From positions 187,661-251,660 of the forward strand of contig NZ_KB895417.1 of assembly GCF_000374845.1 (NCBI RefSeq): DNA of 64,000 bases, written 5' to 3'. This DNA comes from Paenibacillus terrigena DSM 21567. Lineage in GTDB: Bacteria > Bacillota > Bacilli > Paenibacillales > Paenibacillaceae. Of the stretch, positions 8,409 to 17,843 are shown one piece after another; positions within the stretch are counted from its first letter, which is position 1, and each line of letters begins with the position of its first letter. The translations under genes and the position numbers were made by a program. The notes below the pieces were generated by a model. The model was not told the origin of the DNA. It searched no databases and saw only the letters and a program-made list of their open reading frames with translations.

Positions 8409-10319
8409 TTACATGCGCTCAGGCGTTGGCAGCCCGAGCGTTTGCAGCGCATCGCCAAGCGTCTCGTGGAACTTGGACGTCAACCAGATACGGAATGCCT
8501 TCGAAGCTTCATCGCCTTTCAGAATTGGACATGCGCCGTAGAAGTTATTAAATAACGTCGCGAGCTCATGGGCATACGTACAGATAAGGCTCGGGGACAA
8601 CTCCTCGGCTGCTTTGTGCAGCGTATCGGGCCACAGCGCGATCTGCCTTAAGAGTGCATATTCTGCGCGATGTAACAGAGGGAACACGGCAGGGTTCTGC
8701 GGCATAATCCCATGCTCTTCTGCGGCGCGGTTCAATAGGGTGCTGGCTCTGGCATAGGCGTACAGCAGGTAGACGCCGGTATTGCCTGAGATTTCGGTCG
8801 CTTGCTGCAAATCGAAGACGACTTCGGTCTGCAGGTTGAACCGCAGCAGATAGTATCGTATTGAAGCGGCTGCGATCAGCCGACTGGATAGTCCATCCGA
8901 GTTAGAGCGGTTATCCGCGATGACTTGTTCCATCAGATCGAGCAGCTGTGAAATTTTAATTCCAATCCCTTGGCGGCCGGACATTGCGTAAGCAGCTTTG
9001 CCATCTGACGTATCGATGCCGAGCTCTGCCGCCGATCGCGGACTGAGCGAGACTACGCCATAGCTGATATGGCGTAGTTGATTCGCTTGAGCTGTGAAGC
9101 CGAGCACTTCTAGCGCCTGCTTCACCATCATCTGCGGATACGCTTGGCGTGCATCGATGACGTTAATGACGGTGTCGGCCTGACCAAAGGCACCAGCTTC
9201 GGCATGGGTTCCAGACCCTCCGGCTGCAGTCGTGGTGAACAACCCGTCTGCGAATCGCTTGTAACCGAAATCTTTGCCCAGCAAGCCGAACTTCCAGAGA
9301 TGATAGGCGATATCTTTGGCCGTATACGTCAGAATGCCATTGGAACGCACCAATACTTTATCCTGCTGATGCTCGCTGTCTACCTCTGATTCATCCCCGT
9401 GCTCTTCAACAGCCCCTGTCTCCCCTTGCTTCAACACCCAACAGCCAGCCAGCTTGCCTGTTGTCTCCTGCTTGAATTGCGGTGTCTGCTGCAGCAGTGC
9501 AAAGGCCGCATCCCAGAACCCTTCCCGCACAATATTGCTCTCCCACACGAGCAGATGATAACCTATCCCGAACTGCTCCATCTCCTCCAATTGCTCGCGA
9601 ACGATGCGCTCTGCGACCAGCATCCCCATCCAAGCGATGTTATTATTGCCTTCTTCCAGCGCGTGAAGGATCGTGGAACGCTCTTGTTCTAAGGCAGGGC
9701 GAACCTTGTATTCCCGATGCAGTGAGGAATAGACATCCCAGCAGAAATCCCCGAACCTCGCATGCGCTTGTTGAAGCGGCGTATGAAGCATTCCGACAAC
9801 GGTGTCGGCGAGTTGATTGCCAAGATCATCAATGTAATTGTGCACTTCGACCCCCATACCTGTGCGTCTTAACAGACGGACGATGCTGTCGCCAATGCAG
9901 GCATTGCGAAGATGGCCGATATGGGCAGATTTGTTCGGATTAATGGACGTATGCTCGACAATCGCCTTCTTCTGTTCTCCACGCGCCTCAAGCTGCCAAT
10001 CCTGACGGGCCCATACGCCCCAATCGATGAAGAGATTCATGAATCCAGGCGGTGCGACCTCGATCTTAACGACGAGTTGTTCCATCATCCCGTCTTGCGT
10101 GAGCTGTGCCGCAATCTCAGAAGCCAAGATCATTGGTGATTTGCGCATAACCTTGGCCAGCAGCATCGCAATATTCGTGGAATAATCCCCGTGCTCCATA
10201 TGGGATGGCTGCTCAATCCGCACGGCGACTTGCGACTGTTGCTCCGAAGCAAATGATAGCTCATAAAGACGTGTAATGGCTTTCTCAATCTGCGTGATGA
10301 TAAACGATTGTAATCTCAT
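8409..10319 (-). CDS. argS: Arginyl-tRNA synthetase, T-box controlled
   Basis: A class I synthetase charging tRNA-Arg. Residues 124-140 read SINPNKSAHIGHLRNAC with the HIGH signature at 133-136, and YIDDLGNQLAD follows as in ArgS. The C-terminal helical anticodon-binding (DALR) domain begins near residue 510 (YLLYAYARASTLL). At 636 residues it is longer than the roughly 550-580 usual; an acidic insertion (EEHGDESEVDSEHQQDK, about 305-325) accounts for part of this. No canonical KMSKS is visible; SGRQGIGIK stands in the expected area, as in several ArgS proteins. The start has GGGAGG 6-7 nt upstream and the leader is a T-box, so expression responds to uncharged tRNA. Confidence 0.93.
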   Translation of the reverse strand: MRLQSFIITQIEKAITRLYELSFASEQQSQVAVRIEQPSHMEHGDYSTNIAMLLAKVMRKSPMILASEIAAQLTQDGMMEQLVVKIEVAPPGFMNLFIDWGVWARQDWQLEARGEQKKAIVEHTSINPNKSAHIGHLRNACIGDSIVRLLRRTGMGVEVHNYIDDLGNQLADTVVGMLHTPLQQAHARFGDFCWDVYSSLHREYKVRPALEQERSTILHALEEGNNNIAWMGMLVAERIVREQLEEMEQFGIGYHLLVWESNIVREGFWDAAFALLQQTPQFKQETTGKLAGCWVLKQGETGAVEEHGDESEVDSEHQQDKVLVRSNGILTYTAKDIAYHLWKFGLLGKDFGYKRFADGLFTTTAAGGSGTHAEAGAFGQADTVINVIDARQAYPQMMVKQALEVLGFTAQANQLRHISYGVVSLSPRSAAELGIDTSDGKAAYAMSGRQGIGIKISQLLDLMEQVIADNRSNSDGLSSRLIAAASIRYYLLRFNLQTEVVFDLQQATEISGNTGVYLLYAYARASTLLNRAAEEHGIMPQNPAVFPLLHRAEYALLRQIALWPDTLHKAAEELSPSLICTYAHELATLFNNFYGACPILKGDEASKAFRIWLTSKFHETLGDALQTLGLPTPERM

Positions 10320-10334
10320 ACGAATTCCTCCCTA

Positions 10335-10605
10335 AAAATGAAAAAAACAGCCCTGTCTCTATGAAGAGACGAAGGCTGTTGCTTCGCGGTACCACTCTTG
10401 TTGCTAGACATAATGTGTCTAACCCCTCTAGCCGATAACGGACGGCGCCGAATCTCCCTACCACAGCGACTGCAGCGCGCTGGTTCAGCAGATTTTCTCC
10501 CGGGTCCGCTTCATTCATGCTGTCGTACCGGCTCACACTATCCCGGTTCGCTTGGACGCTTCACATGAATTACTCTCCCGATCAACGAAATTGAAGATAT
10601 ATTGT
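10335..10605 (-). ncRNA. T-box leader of argS
   Basis: The minus strand carries the T-box sequence AGAGTGGTACCGCG (about 10384-10397) followed by a terminator stem (AACAGCC with GGCTGTT, then TTTTTTT). Near the 5' end GGGAGAGTA is the stem I K-turn region, and the specifier region reads GAAGCGGACCC; CGG at 10506-10508 is the likely Arg specifier since it is followed by the conserved A. Uncharged tRNA-Arg should favour antitermination. The specifier is an inference: read one base earlier it would be an Ala codon, which the downstream gene argues against. Confidence 0.93.
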
Positions 10606-10610
10606 CAAAC

Positions 10611-10639
10611 ACTATACAAAATCTGTGAAATAAATGCAA
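10611..10639 (-). promoter_or_regulatory. Sigma-A promoter of argS T-box
   Basis: Minus strand TTGCAT (10639-10634), 17-bp spacer, TATAGT (10616-10611). Transcription would start near 10604, at the edge of the T-box. From here to the regulator gene at 10805 I see no other clear element. Confidence 0.7.
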
Positions 10640-10804
10640 GTGGCTGATGACCGGGAACGAGTCTATGTTAGTTTTCGGGGTCCTACTTTGTGGGGTTATT
10701 TTAGGGGTACGCTACAGAACCGCTTGATTATAGATACAGTTTTCTATACATTTAGAAGATAAAAATATCGATAACCGTAAGGGATAGGAAAGGAGCGGAG
10801 GGGT

Positions 10805-11728
10805 GTGGCATTGGATTATCGCTTGCGTGTAAGTTTTACGCCTTTGCATGAATTTATTAGCAGTCTGCATACTTATTTATGCCGTAAATCCTATAAAAAA
10901 ATCGATCTCTCGATGGAATGGGTGGAGACAACGCAAGAGCGGTTATCGCCGGAACTTCGAAGTATGCTCGATAATACCGAGGTGAATGGCGATTGGAGAT
11001 TTATCTATTTGCTGGCCCTTGTCTGTCCGGACTCGACGTCTCCCGAAGAGCTCGTGACGTGGATTGAAGGTCATTCCGTGGGTGAGTTATACGAACTGTT
11101 GTCGCAATATGGCAATGAATTTCCAGCTCAGATGGAGGCGTTCCGCACGCATGCTGTTCAATTGTTGACGGCTTGGAATGAAGAGTATTTCCGCCAACTG
11201 GACCCGGAGATCCTTCGGTTGCTTCATGCGGAAGTAGCTCGGAGAACGGAGATGTTGACCCAGCTGTCGCCAGAGGATTTCGTCGATGATACGACGAACG
11301 GGATGCTATTCACCCCAATACCGGGGCTTGAAGAATTGATCCTTGTTCCGCAATACCATTTTCAACCACTTAATGTCATTTGGCACTTTGGTAAAGTAAC
11401 ACTTTGCCACTATGCAGCAAGAGTGTATATGGACCAGCCTGGGGAGCTCTCTCCTCATCATTATCGAGTTCTTCGGACCATTGGCGAGAAGAGCCGAATG
11501 AAGATTTTGCGTTATTTGCACCATGGTCCGCAGCCTTTTACCGAAATTGTTCGTCATCTGAAAATTTCCAAAGGGATTACTCACGATCATATTGGGAAAC
11601 TGCGCAGTGCGGGATTCATTCATGCCCATGTCGAAGGAGAAGTTACGACGCATTATAGTCTTCGGCTCAAGGCAGTAAGGCAAATTGACGAGATTCTATA
11701 CCGCTACATCACTACGATGTCGCAATAA
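10805..11728 (+). CDS. ArsR-like winged-helix transcriptional regulator
   Basis: 307 residues with a large N-terminal domain of unknown fold (about 1-225) and a C-terminal winged helix (LRTIGEKSRMKILRYLHHGPQPFTEIVRHLKISKGITHDHIGKLRSAGFI, about 227-280) of the ArsR type. The start is GTG at 10805 after GGAAAGGAGCGGAGG; TTG at 10811 is an alternative. It lies just upstream of and in the same direction as the oligopeptide importer but is separated from it by a terminator and a separate promoter, so it is a likely local regulator rather than part of the operon. No metal-binding Cys cluster is visible. Confidence 0.8.
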   Translation: MALDYRLRVSFTPLHEFISSLHTYLCRKSYKKIDLSMEWVETTQERLSPELRSMLDNTEVNGDWRFIYLLALVCPDSTSPEELVTWIEGHSVGELYELLSQYGNEFPAQMEAFRTHAVQLLTAWNEEYFRQLDPEILRLLHAEVARRTEMLTQLSPEDFVDDTTNGMLFTPIPGLEELILVPQYHFQPLNVIWHFGKVTLCHYAARVYMDQPGELSPHHYRVLRTIGEKSRMKILRYLHHGPQPFTEIVRHLKISKGITHDHIGKLRSAGFIHAHVEGEVTTHYSLRLKAVRQIDEILYRYITTMSQ

Positions 11729-11790
11729 TATAGTCAGCGAAATGAACGTTGGATCTTTTTTTGAAAATATTTTTCTTCTATTTCTCGCCT

Positions 11791-11833
11791 AGACGCTTCC
11801 CGTCCTTGAAAGGACGCCGGAGGCGTTTTTTTT
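11791..11833 (+). terminator. Intrinsic terminator after ArsR-like gene
   Basis: ACGCTTCCCGTCCTT pairs imperfectly with AGGACGCCGGAGGCGT, followed by a run of eight T. It separates the regulator from the importer operon. Confidence 0.75.
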
Positions 11834-11899
11834 GTCTAGATGACTTTTTATGAACTTGAAATACATTCTCTTTACACAAAACTTTTTTTAAGTTCTCTA

Positions 11900-11928
11900 T
11901 TTACAGAACACATTTTGATTCTTATAAT
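11900..11928 (+). promoter_or_regulatory. Sigma-A promoter of oligopeptide importer operon
   Basis: TTTACA (11900-11905), 17-bp spacer, TATAAT (11923-11928), in an AT-rich region about 80 bp before the binding-protein start. Confidence 0.75.
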
Positions 11929-12008
11929 AAAACCAATCAAACTAATTCATACCTTTCGGGTCGGAATTTAATGTGTAATTCAATTTATTGGAAACGGGGA
12001 GATGTATT

Positions 12009-13739
12009 ATGAGAAAAGGTTTATTTTCTGTACTAACGATTATCATTAGCGGGGCACTCTTGTTATCTGCTTGTTCATCACCAGCTTCGACGCCTGCAGC
12101 AGATAGCGGCAAGACGGAAGCTGCGACGACAACCTCCGAGCAGACAACGCCGGCAGCTGGAGGCATTACCAGCTTGGTGAAAGCTTCGGATTTATCCAAA
12201 CTTCCGGAGAATGCAAAGAAACGTACGGATACGATCATCGTCGGTTTAACAGATCCAAGTGGTGCCTTTACACCTTATTTCCTACAGAGCGGCTATGATG
12301 GCAACGTGACTTCGGTGCTCTTCTCTTCACTGGTTAAAGTCGATGAGAAAGGCCTTCCGATCCCTGGTCTTGCAGAGAAATGGGATATCTCGGAAGATCA
12401 ATTAACCTATACATACCACCTTCGCAAAGATTTGAAGTTTAGCGACGGATCCCCGCTTACAGCAGATGATGTCGCCTTTACATGGACGATTCTGCATGAC
12501 AAAGCCTACGATGGCCAATACGATATCCTCTCGACGAATGTCAAAGGCGGTAAAGCCTACAAGGAAGGCAAAGCTTCTTCCATCGAAGGAATCAAAGTCA
12601 TCGACCCGCTTACGATTTCGGTAACTTTGGAGAAGGTGAATGCAACGGCGCTTACCGTACTCGGTTCGGATGTCTTGTCCAAAGCTTACTACGGCAAAGA
12701 CTACAAGTTCGGCCAATTGGATTACATCAAAAATCTGCATGCCAAACCGCTCGGCAACGGACCTTACAAGCTGGATAAATTTATTCCAGGCCAGGAAGTA
12801 CGCTTCGTAGCGAACGAGAACTACTATGCTGGCAAGCCGAAGACCGAACATTTCATCTACAAAACAACGGAAGGCGACGCATTCCAATTCATCGAGACAG
12901 GGGAGCAGGACTACGGCAGCTTCTCGGCCACAACAGACAATATTGACCGTCTGCAGAAGCAAGGCTTCTTGAATCTAGAGCCTTATACAGCGAGCAACTA
13001 TGGCTACCTTCAGTTCAATATGGAGCATGAAGCATTGAAGGATAAACGCGTTCGCCAAGCATTAACTTATGGATTGGATCGTCAGACGATTTATGTGGAT
13101 TCGAATCAGGGGGCAGCGACCATTGCGAATATCCCAACGCAACAAAGCTCATGGTCTTATACAGAAGAGGGGATTAACCCGTACAACTATGATCCGGAAA
13201 AAGCGAAGCAATTGCTGGATGAAGCAGGCTGGAAGGAAGGCAAGGATGGTATCCGTGAGAAAGACGGCAAGAAGCTGAGTGTTCACTTCATCGGCTCTAA
13301 GAAGAAAGGAACGGACATCTTCATCGCGGTGGCCAAAGAAAACTATGCGGCGATCGGCGTACAGCTGGAAGCAGAACAATTCGCGGACTTCAATGCACAA
13401 ATTGCCAAGTTCGAGAGCGGTGACTTCGATCTGGTCTCCTTCTCCACATCGGTTCTAGGCGATCCTTCGGAGGGTGTTATGTCCTTTGTTGACGGCGAAG
13501 TGAAAGGGTACGACAATCCAAAAGTGAAGGAGCTCTATGCAAAGGGTCTTGCAACAACAGATATCGAAGAGCGTAAAGCGATCTATAAAGAGCTGTATCA
13601 AGTGATCAACGATGATGCACCGTATATTTTCACAAGCTATAGCAAATTGATCCTGGCATACAACGGCCGTATTGAAAATATCAAAGTCAATCCATCGCAA
13701 GGCATCTCAGCGAGTTTGCCGGAGTGGACTTTGAAATAA
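12009..13739 (+). CDS. Oligopeptide ABC transporter substrate-binding lipoprotein
   Basis: 576 residues of the family 5 (OppA/DppA/AppA) type, anchored by lipobox LLSAC at about residues 16-20, then a Ser/Thr/Ala/Glu-rich linker. Characteristic segments are LTYTYHLRKDLKFSDGSPLTADDVAFTW (about 132-160), GNGPYKLDKFIPGQEVRFVANE and the C-terminal DDAPYIFTSYSK. Start 12009 follows GGGGAG at about 7 nt; an in-frame ATG at 11988 lacks a site. It is the first of five collinear importer genes. Ligand class (peptide, nickel or other) cannot be settled by eye, but peptides are the default for this arrangement. Confidence 0.93.
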   Translation: MRKGLFSVLTIIISGALLLSACSSPASTPAADSGKTEAATTTSEQTTPAAGGITSLVKASDLSKLPENAKKRTDTIIVGLTDPSGAFTPYFLQSGYDGNVTSVLFSSLVKVDEKGLPIPGLAEKWDISEDQLTYTYHLRKDLKFSDGSPLTADDVAFTWTILHDKAYDGQYDILSTNVKGGKAYKEGKASSIEGIKVIDPLTISVTLEKVNATALTVLGSDVLSKAYYGKDYKFGQLDYIKNLHAKPLGNGPYKLDKFIPGQEVRFVANENYYAGKPKTEHFIYKTTEGDAFQFIETGEQDYGSFSATTDNIDRLQKQGFLNLEPYTASNYGYLQFNMEHEALKDKRVRQALTYGLDRQTIYVDSNQGAATIANIPTQQSSWSYTEEGINPYNYDPEKAKQLLDEAGWKEGKDGIREKDGKKLSVHFIGSKKKGTDIFIAVAKENYAAIGVQLEAEQFADFNAQIAKFESGDFDLVSFSTSVLGDPSEGVMSFVDGEVKGYDNPKVKELYAKGLATTDIEERKAIYKELYQVINDDAPYIFTSYSKLILAYNGRIENIKVNPSQGISASLPEWTLK

Positions 13740-13796
13740 TATCACCTTTTCGTCCCTTGTCGTGTAGACAGGGGATGGACTATGAAGGAGCCAAAT

Positions 13797-14750
13797 ATGA
13801 GCACGTATCTAACAAAACGCCTGATCTATATGGTATTGATATTACTTGGCGCTTCGATGCTGATTTTCTTCTTATATGCCCTGACGCCTGGGGACTTCGT
13901 ATCCAGCAACATGAAGCTGACGGCGGATCGGAAGGCGGAGCTTCGGGAGATCTATGGTCTGAACAAGCCGTTAATTGATCGTTACCTTCTCTGGATGAAG
14001 AATGCGCTGCATGGTGATTTCGGCTATTCGCTTGCACAGCAGAAGCCAGTGCTGACGCTGTTCAATGAATATATCTGGAATTCATTCCTGCTCGCGATCA
14101 CTTCGACCTTCTTGACTTGGCTGCTCGCCGTCATTATTGGGGTTATCTCGGCATATCGTCAGTATTCTTGGTTCGATACGCTTGTGATGATCGGGATCTT
14201 CGCGGCGATGTCGATTCCGTCGTTCTTCATCGGACTATTCCTGATCAAGACGCTGGCTGTGGATCTGAAGTGGCTGCCTCCGGGCGGCATGATGACAACA
14301 GGCAGCAATGCGACGGGGATAGCTTATATCAAGGAGGTCATTAATCACATGGCGCTGCCAGTGATCGTGATGACGCTGCTTGGTGTAGGATCGTTAACTC
14401 GGTATTTCCGCAGCAATATGATCGACGTTATCAAACAGGATTACATCCGTACGGCCCGTGCCAAAGGGATGACGGAGAAGACAGTATTATTCCGTCATGC
14501 GTTGCGCAATGCACTCCTGCCTGCGATTACGCTCGTCGGCTTCGAACTGCCTGGGCTTTTTGGTGGTTCGCTCATTATTGAGAAAATATTCAATTGGCCG
14601 GGCATCGGTCAGCTGTATATGCAATCTTTTGGCGCTAGAGATTATCCGCTGCTCATGGGATTTACGATGTTCATCGCCATTCTCACGGTCATCGGTACAC
14701 TCGTATCTGACATTCTATATAACGTCGCGGATCCGCGCGTGAAATTGTGA
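13797..14750 (+). CDS. Oligopeptide ABC transporter permease, OppB/DppB type
   Basis: 317 residues with six predicted membrane helices. The first helix starts at RLIYMVLILLGASMLIFFL; the large first external loop contains YGLNKPLIDRYLLWMKNALHGDFGYSL, a hallmark of OppB-type permeases. The EAA loop that docks on the ATPase is IRTARAKGMTEKTVLFRHALRNALLP (about 218-243). Start 13797 follows AAGGAG at 6 nt, preferred over the in-frame ATG at 13782. Its stop is followed 11 nt later by the second permease. Confidence 0.95.
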   Translation: MSTYLTKRLIYMVLILLGASMLIFFLYALTPGDFVSSNMKLTADRKAELREIYGLNKPLIDRYLLWMKNALHGDFGYSLAQQKPVLTLFNEYIWNSFLLAITSTFLTWLLAVIIGVISAYRQYSWFDTLVMIGIFAAMSIPSFFIGLFLIKTLAVDLKWLPPGGMMTTGSNATGIAYIKEVINHMALPVIVMTLLGVGSLTRYFRSNMIDVIKQDYIRTARAKGMTEKTVLFRHALRNALLPAITLVGFELPGLFGGSLIIEKIFNWPGIGQLYMQSFGARDYPLLMGFTMFIAILTVIGTLVSDILYNVADPRVKL

Positions 14751-14761
14751 GGGGGGAGCAT

Positions 14762-15688
14762 ATGTCGATGGTTCAAGGTGAAGTCGTCAAAGGTCGTAGC
14801 AGCAAGCTCCCCGTAGCGAGAACCTCGCTATGGATACAGTCCATGCGGAAACTGCGAAAAAATAAATTAGCCGTATCAGGTCTTATTTTCATTGTGTTTA
14901 TGTTCGCCGCTTGCTTCATTGGGCCGTTCTTCTCGCCTTATACGGACGGCAAAGTGAATGTGACGGCGATGAATCATGCGCCAAATCTCAAGCATTGGCT
15001 GGGAACGGATTTGTTAGGACGCGATGTCCTGACACGCCTGCTCCAAGCCGGTCGGATCTCGCTGACCGTTGGTCTTGCTTCCATGCTGCTATCGGTCTTT
15101 ATCGGCAGCTTGCTCGGTGCGATCGCGGGCTACTATCGCGGCATCGTGGATCAAGTGATCATGCGAGTCGCTGATCTATTGCTCTCCATCCCGAGTCTCC
15201 CGATCTTGTTCATCTTAGGGGCCTTGTTATCCGAGTGGAAGATTCCGACGGATTACCGGATGTATATTGTCATGATGATGCTGAGTTTCGTTGGTTGGCC
15301 GGGTCTTGCGAGACTTGTCCGCGGGCAGATGCTGAGTCTTCGTGAACGTGAGTTCATGCACGCGGCTGTTGTCCTTGGTCTAAGGGATCGGCGCAAATTG
15401 TTCAATCATCTGCTTCCGAACTTATTCCCTCTCTTAATTGTCGTAGCAACACTCAATATCGGTGGAGCGATTCTATCGGAGTCGGTGCTGAGTTATTTCG
15501 GTCTCGGTGTCATGCCGCCTACCGCCACATGGGGGAATATGATTGATGCGGCGAATAGCATCATTGACTTCGAGAAACATCCATGGCTCTGGATTCCGCC
15601 AGGCTTTGCGATTTTCTCGACGGTCATCGCCATTAATATATTCGGTGACGGGCTTCGGGACGTACTGGATCCCAAACAGAGGAAGTAG
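14762..15688 (+). CDS. Oligopeptide ABC transporter permease, OppC/DppC type
   Basis: 308 residues with the OppC-type N-terminus (WIQSMRKLRKNKLAVSGLIFIVFMF) and HWLGTDLLGRDVLTRLLQAGRISL, followed by about five more membrane helices and the EAA loop EFMHAAVVLGLRDRRKLFNHLLPNL (about 200-225). Start 14762 has GGGGGGAG 4-5 nt upstream; a GTG at 14747 overlaps the previous stop and is less likely. It pairs with the previous gene to form the transmembrane channel. Confidence 0.95.
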   Translation: MSMVQGEVVKGRSSKLPVARTSLWIQSMRKLRKNKLAVSGLIFIVFMFAACFIGPFFSPYTDGKVNVTAMNHAPNLKHWLGTDLLGRDVLTRLLQAGRISLTVGLASMLLSVFIGSLLGAIAGYYRGIVDQVIMRVADLLLSIPSLPILFILGALLSEWKIPTDYRMYIVMMMLSFVGWPGLARLVRGQMLSLREREFMHAAVVLGLRDRRKLFNHLLPNLFPLLIVVATLNIGGAILSESVLSYFGLGVMPPTATWGNMIDAANSIIDFEKHPWLWIPPGFAIFSTVIAINIFGDGLRDVLDPKQRK

Positions 15689-15692
15689 GTGA

Positions 15693-16682
15693 ATGAGGAT
15701 GAAGAACACATTAGAAATCGACAATTTAAGTACGTATTTCTATACCGAGGATGGTACGGTAAAGGCGATTGACGATATAAGCCTGCGTGTGCGAGAAGGG
15801 GAAACCGTCTGCATCGTCGGCGAATCAGGCTGTGGCAAGAGCATGACAGCGATGTCGATCATGGGATTAATTGAGGGGCCCTCAGGGAAAGTCGTGAACG
15901 GTCGGATTGGATTCGAAGGGGAAGATTTGCTGAAGATGAGCAAAAATGAACTTCGAACGATTCGCGGTCATGAGATCGCGATGATCTTCCAAGAACCGAT
16001 GTCCTCGCTCAACCCAGTGCTTCCGATTGGCCAACAGATCACGGAGCCGCTGATGGAGCATATGAAGCTGAGCAAGAAAGAAGCGCGCAAACGTGCCATT
16101 GAGCTGATTGAACAAGTTGGAATCTCGAGAGCGGAGCAAATTTTTGATTCGTATCCCCATGAATTGAGCGGCGGCATGCTGCAGCGGATTATGATCGCCA
16201 TTGCGATCTCCTGCAACCCGAAGTTGCTGATTGCCGATGAACCGACGACGGCGCTCGATGTCACGATCCAAGCGCAGATTCTGGATATGCTTCGCGAGAT
16301 CAAGGCGCATTCGAATATGTCGATCCTACTCATCACCCATGATCTGGGTGTCGTAGCAGAGATGGCAGACTACGTCATCGTGATGTACTCCGGCAAAATT
16401 GTCGAGGAAGGCGAAGTGGTCGAGCTCTTCAACAACCCGAGACATCCATATACGCAAGGCTTATTGAAGTCGAAGCCGATCATCAATCAGCGGCAGGACC
16501 AGCTCTATTCGATTCCAGGACAAGTTCCGAACCCCTTGTCTCTGACGGAATCTTGTTATTTCCATGATCGCTGCGGCGAGTGCATGTCGATATGTCAGTC
16601 GAAGCAGCCGCAATTAAAAGACATTGCAGACCGCCAGAAGGTGGCATGTTGGTTATACGAGGAGGCGGCCGTTCGTGTCTGA
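15693..16682 (+). CDS. Oligopeptide ABC transporter ATPase, OppD/DppD type
   Basis: 329 residues. Walker A GESGCGKS near residues 39-46, ABC signature LSGGMLQR near 155-162, Walker B LLIADEPTTALDV near 174-186 and the H-loop His in ITHDLG. The C-terminal extension typical of peptide-importer ATPases carries a Cys cluster (CYFHDRCGECMSICQ), a potential Fe-S or metal site in OppD-type proteins. Two ATGs, 15693 and 15699, fit the ribosome site; I keep the first. Only 4 nt separate it from the permease. Confidence 0.95.
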   Translation: MRMKNTLEIDNLSTYFYTEDGTVKAIDDISLRVREGETVCIVGESGCGKSMTAMSIMGLIEGPSGKVVNGRIGFEGEDLLKMSKNELRTIRGHEIAMIFQEPMSSLNPVLPIGQQITEPLMEHMKLSKKEARKRAIELIEQVGISRAEQIFDSYPHELSGGMLQRIMIAIAISCNPKLLIADEPTTALDVTIQAQILDMLREIKAHSNMSILLITHDLGVVAEMADYVIVMYSGKIVEEGEVVELFNNPRHPYTQGLLKSKPIINQRQDQLYSIPGQVPNPLSLTESCYFHDRCGECMSICQSKQPQLKDIADRQKVACWLYEEAAVRV

Positions 16683-17643
16683 ACCTATCGTTGAAGTAAA
16701 GAATTTGAAGAAGTATTTTCCGATTACTGGCGGGTTATTGAATCGTACGATTGGTCATGTGAAGGCTGTCGATGATATTAGCTTGTCGATCCGAGCAGGC
16801 GAGACGTTCGGCCTCGTCGGGGAGTCGGGCAGCGGGAAGAGCACGGTGGGACGCACCATTCTGCGCCTAACCGATAAGACATCCGGTGAAGTTCTGTTCA
16901 AGGGGATCGATCTTCACACGCTTCCTCCGAAGGAGCTGCGGAAGCTTCGTCCGCAAATGCAATTGATCTTCCAAGACCCTTATAGCTCGCTTAATCCGCG
17001 TGTCCGCGTAGGGGATGCGATTGGAGAGGCATTACTCGATCACGGTATATTGCAGAAAGGCGAAGTCCGGGACCGTGTGGAAGAAGTGCTGGCAGCCTGT
17101 GGCTTGTCATCCTATCATTATGATCGGTTCCCGCATGAGTTCTCCGGCGGACAACGGCAGCGTATCGGTATCGCACGAGCGCTTGTCCTTGATCCTGCTT
17201 TGATTATTGCAGACGAACCGGTGTCGGCGCTTGATGTATCCATCCAAGCTCAGATTATTAACTTGTTCCGCGGCCTTCAAGAGTCGCAAGGTCTTACGTA
17301 TCTATTCATTTCGCATGATCTAAGCGTCGTCGAACATTTATGCACGCGAATTGGCGTGATGTATTTGGGCTCGATGATGGAGACGGCTCCGCGCGACGAG
17401 TTGTTCCGTAATCCGCTGCATCCATACACGAAGGCGCTGCTGTCCGCGGTACCGATTCCCATTCCGAAGCTGAAGCGGGATCGTATCGTACTCAAAGGGG
17501 ACATTCCTAGCCCGGCGAATCCGCCGTCAGGCTGTAAGTTCCATACGCGCTGTCCGTTTGCGACGGAGATCTGTAAGGCAGAAATTCCGCAATTCCGTCA
17601 TGTCGGTAGCGACCATTATGTGGCGTGCCATTTGGTGAATTAA
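16675..17643 (+). CDS. Oligopeptide ABC transporter ATPase, OppF/DppF type
   Basis: 322 residues. Walker A GESGSGKS (about 52-59), signature FSGGQRQR, Walker B LIIADEPVSALDV, H-loop ISHDLS, and C-terminal CKFHTRCPFATEIC. The start is GTG at 16675, placed 9 nt after GGAGG and overlapping the end of the OppD-type gene by 8 nt, which implies translational coupling. OppD and OppF types normally form the ATPase heterodimer. No clear terminator follows. Confidence 0.95.
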   Translation: MSEPIVEVKNLKKYFPITGGLLNRTIGHVKAVDDISLSIRAGETFGLVGESGSGKSTVGRTILRLTDKTSGEVLFKGIDLHTLPPKELRKLRPQMQLIFQDPYSSLNPRVRVGDAIGEALLDHGILQKGEVRDRVEEVLAACGLSSYHYDRFPHEFSGGQRQRIGIARALVLDPALIIADEPVSALDVSIQAQIINLFRGLQESQGLTYLFISHDLSVVEHLCTRIGVMYLGSMMETAPRDELFRNPLHPYTKALLSAVPIPIPKLKRDRIVLKGDIPSPANPPSGCKFHTRCPFATEICKAEIPQFRHVGSDHYVACHLVN

Positions 17644-17843
17644 TGAAGAATCGTTCTAAGGGAAGAATCTCTTGCGGCGAGCCTTTTACCGAATTAGAAG
17701 GAATTGATCTTGTGGCAATAAATTAAATTGTCGAATTCGCTTAAATTTGGAAATCACAAACATAAATGCAACAAAATCATAATAAACACCTATCCTACAT
17801 CTTCCATTTCCTGTATATTTATACGTAGGGAGTGGGTAAAAAG

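Noticed and set aside
10285-10536. 83-codon minus-strand ORF in the argS leader
   Set aside because: It covers the T-box structure itself and has no Arg-codon run, unlike the Trp-rich ORF in the trpS leader.
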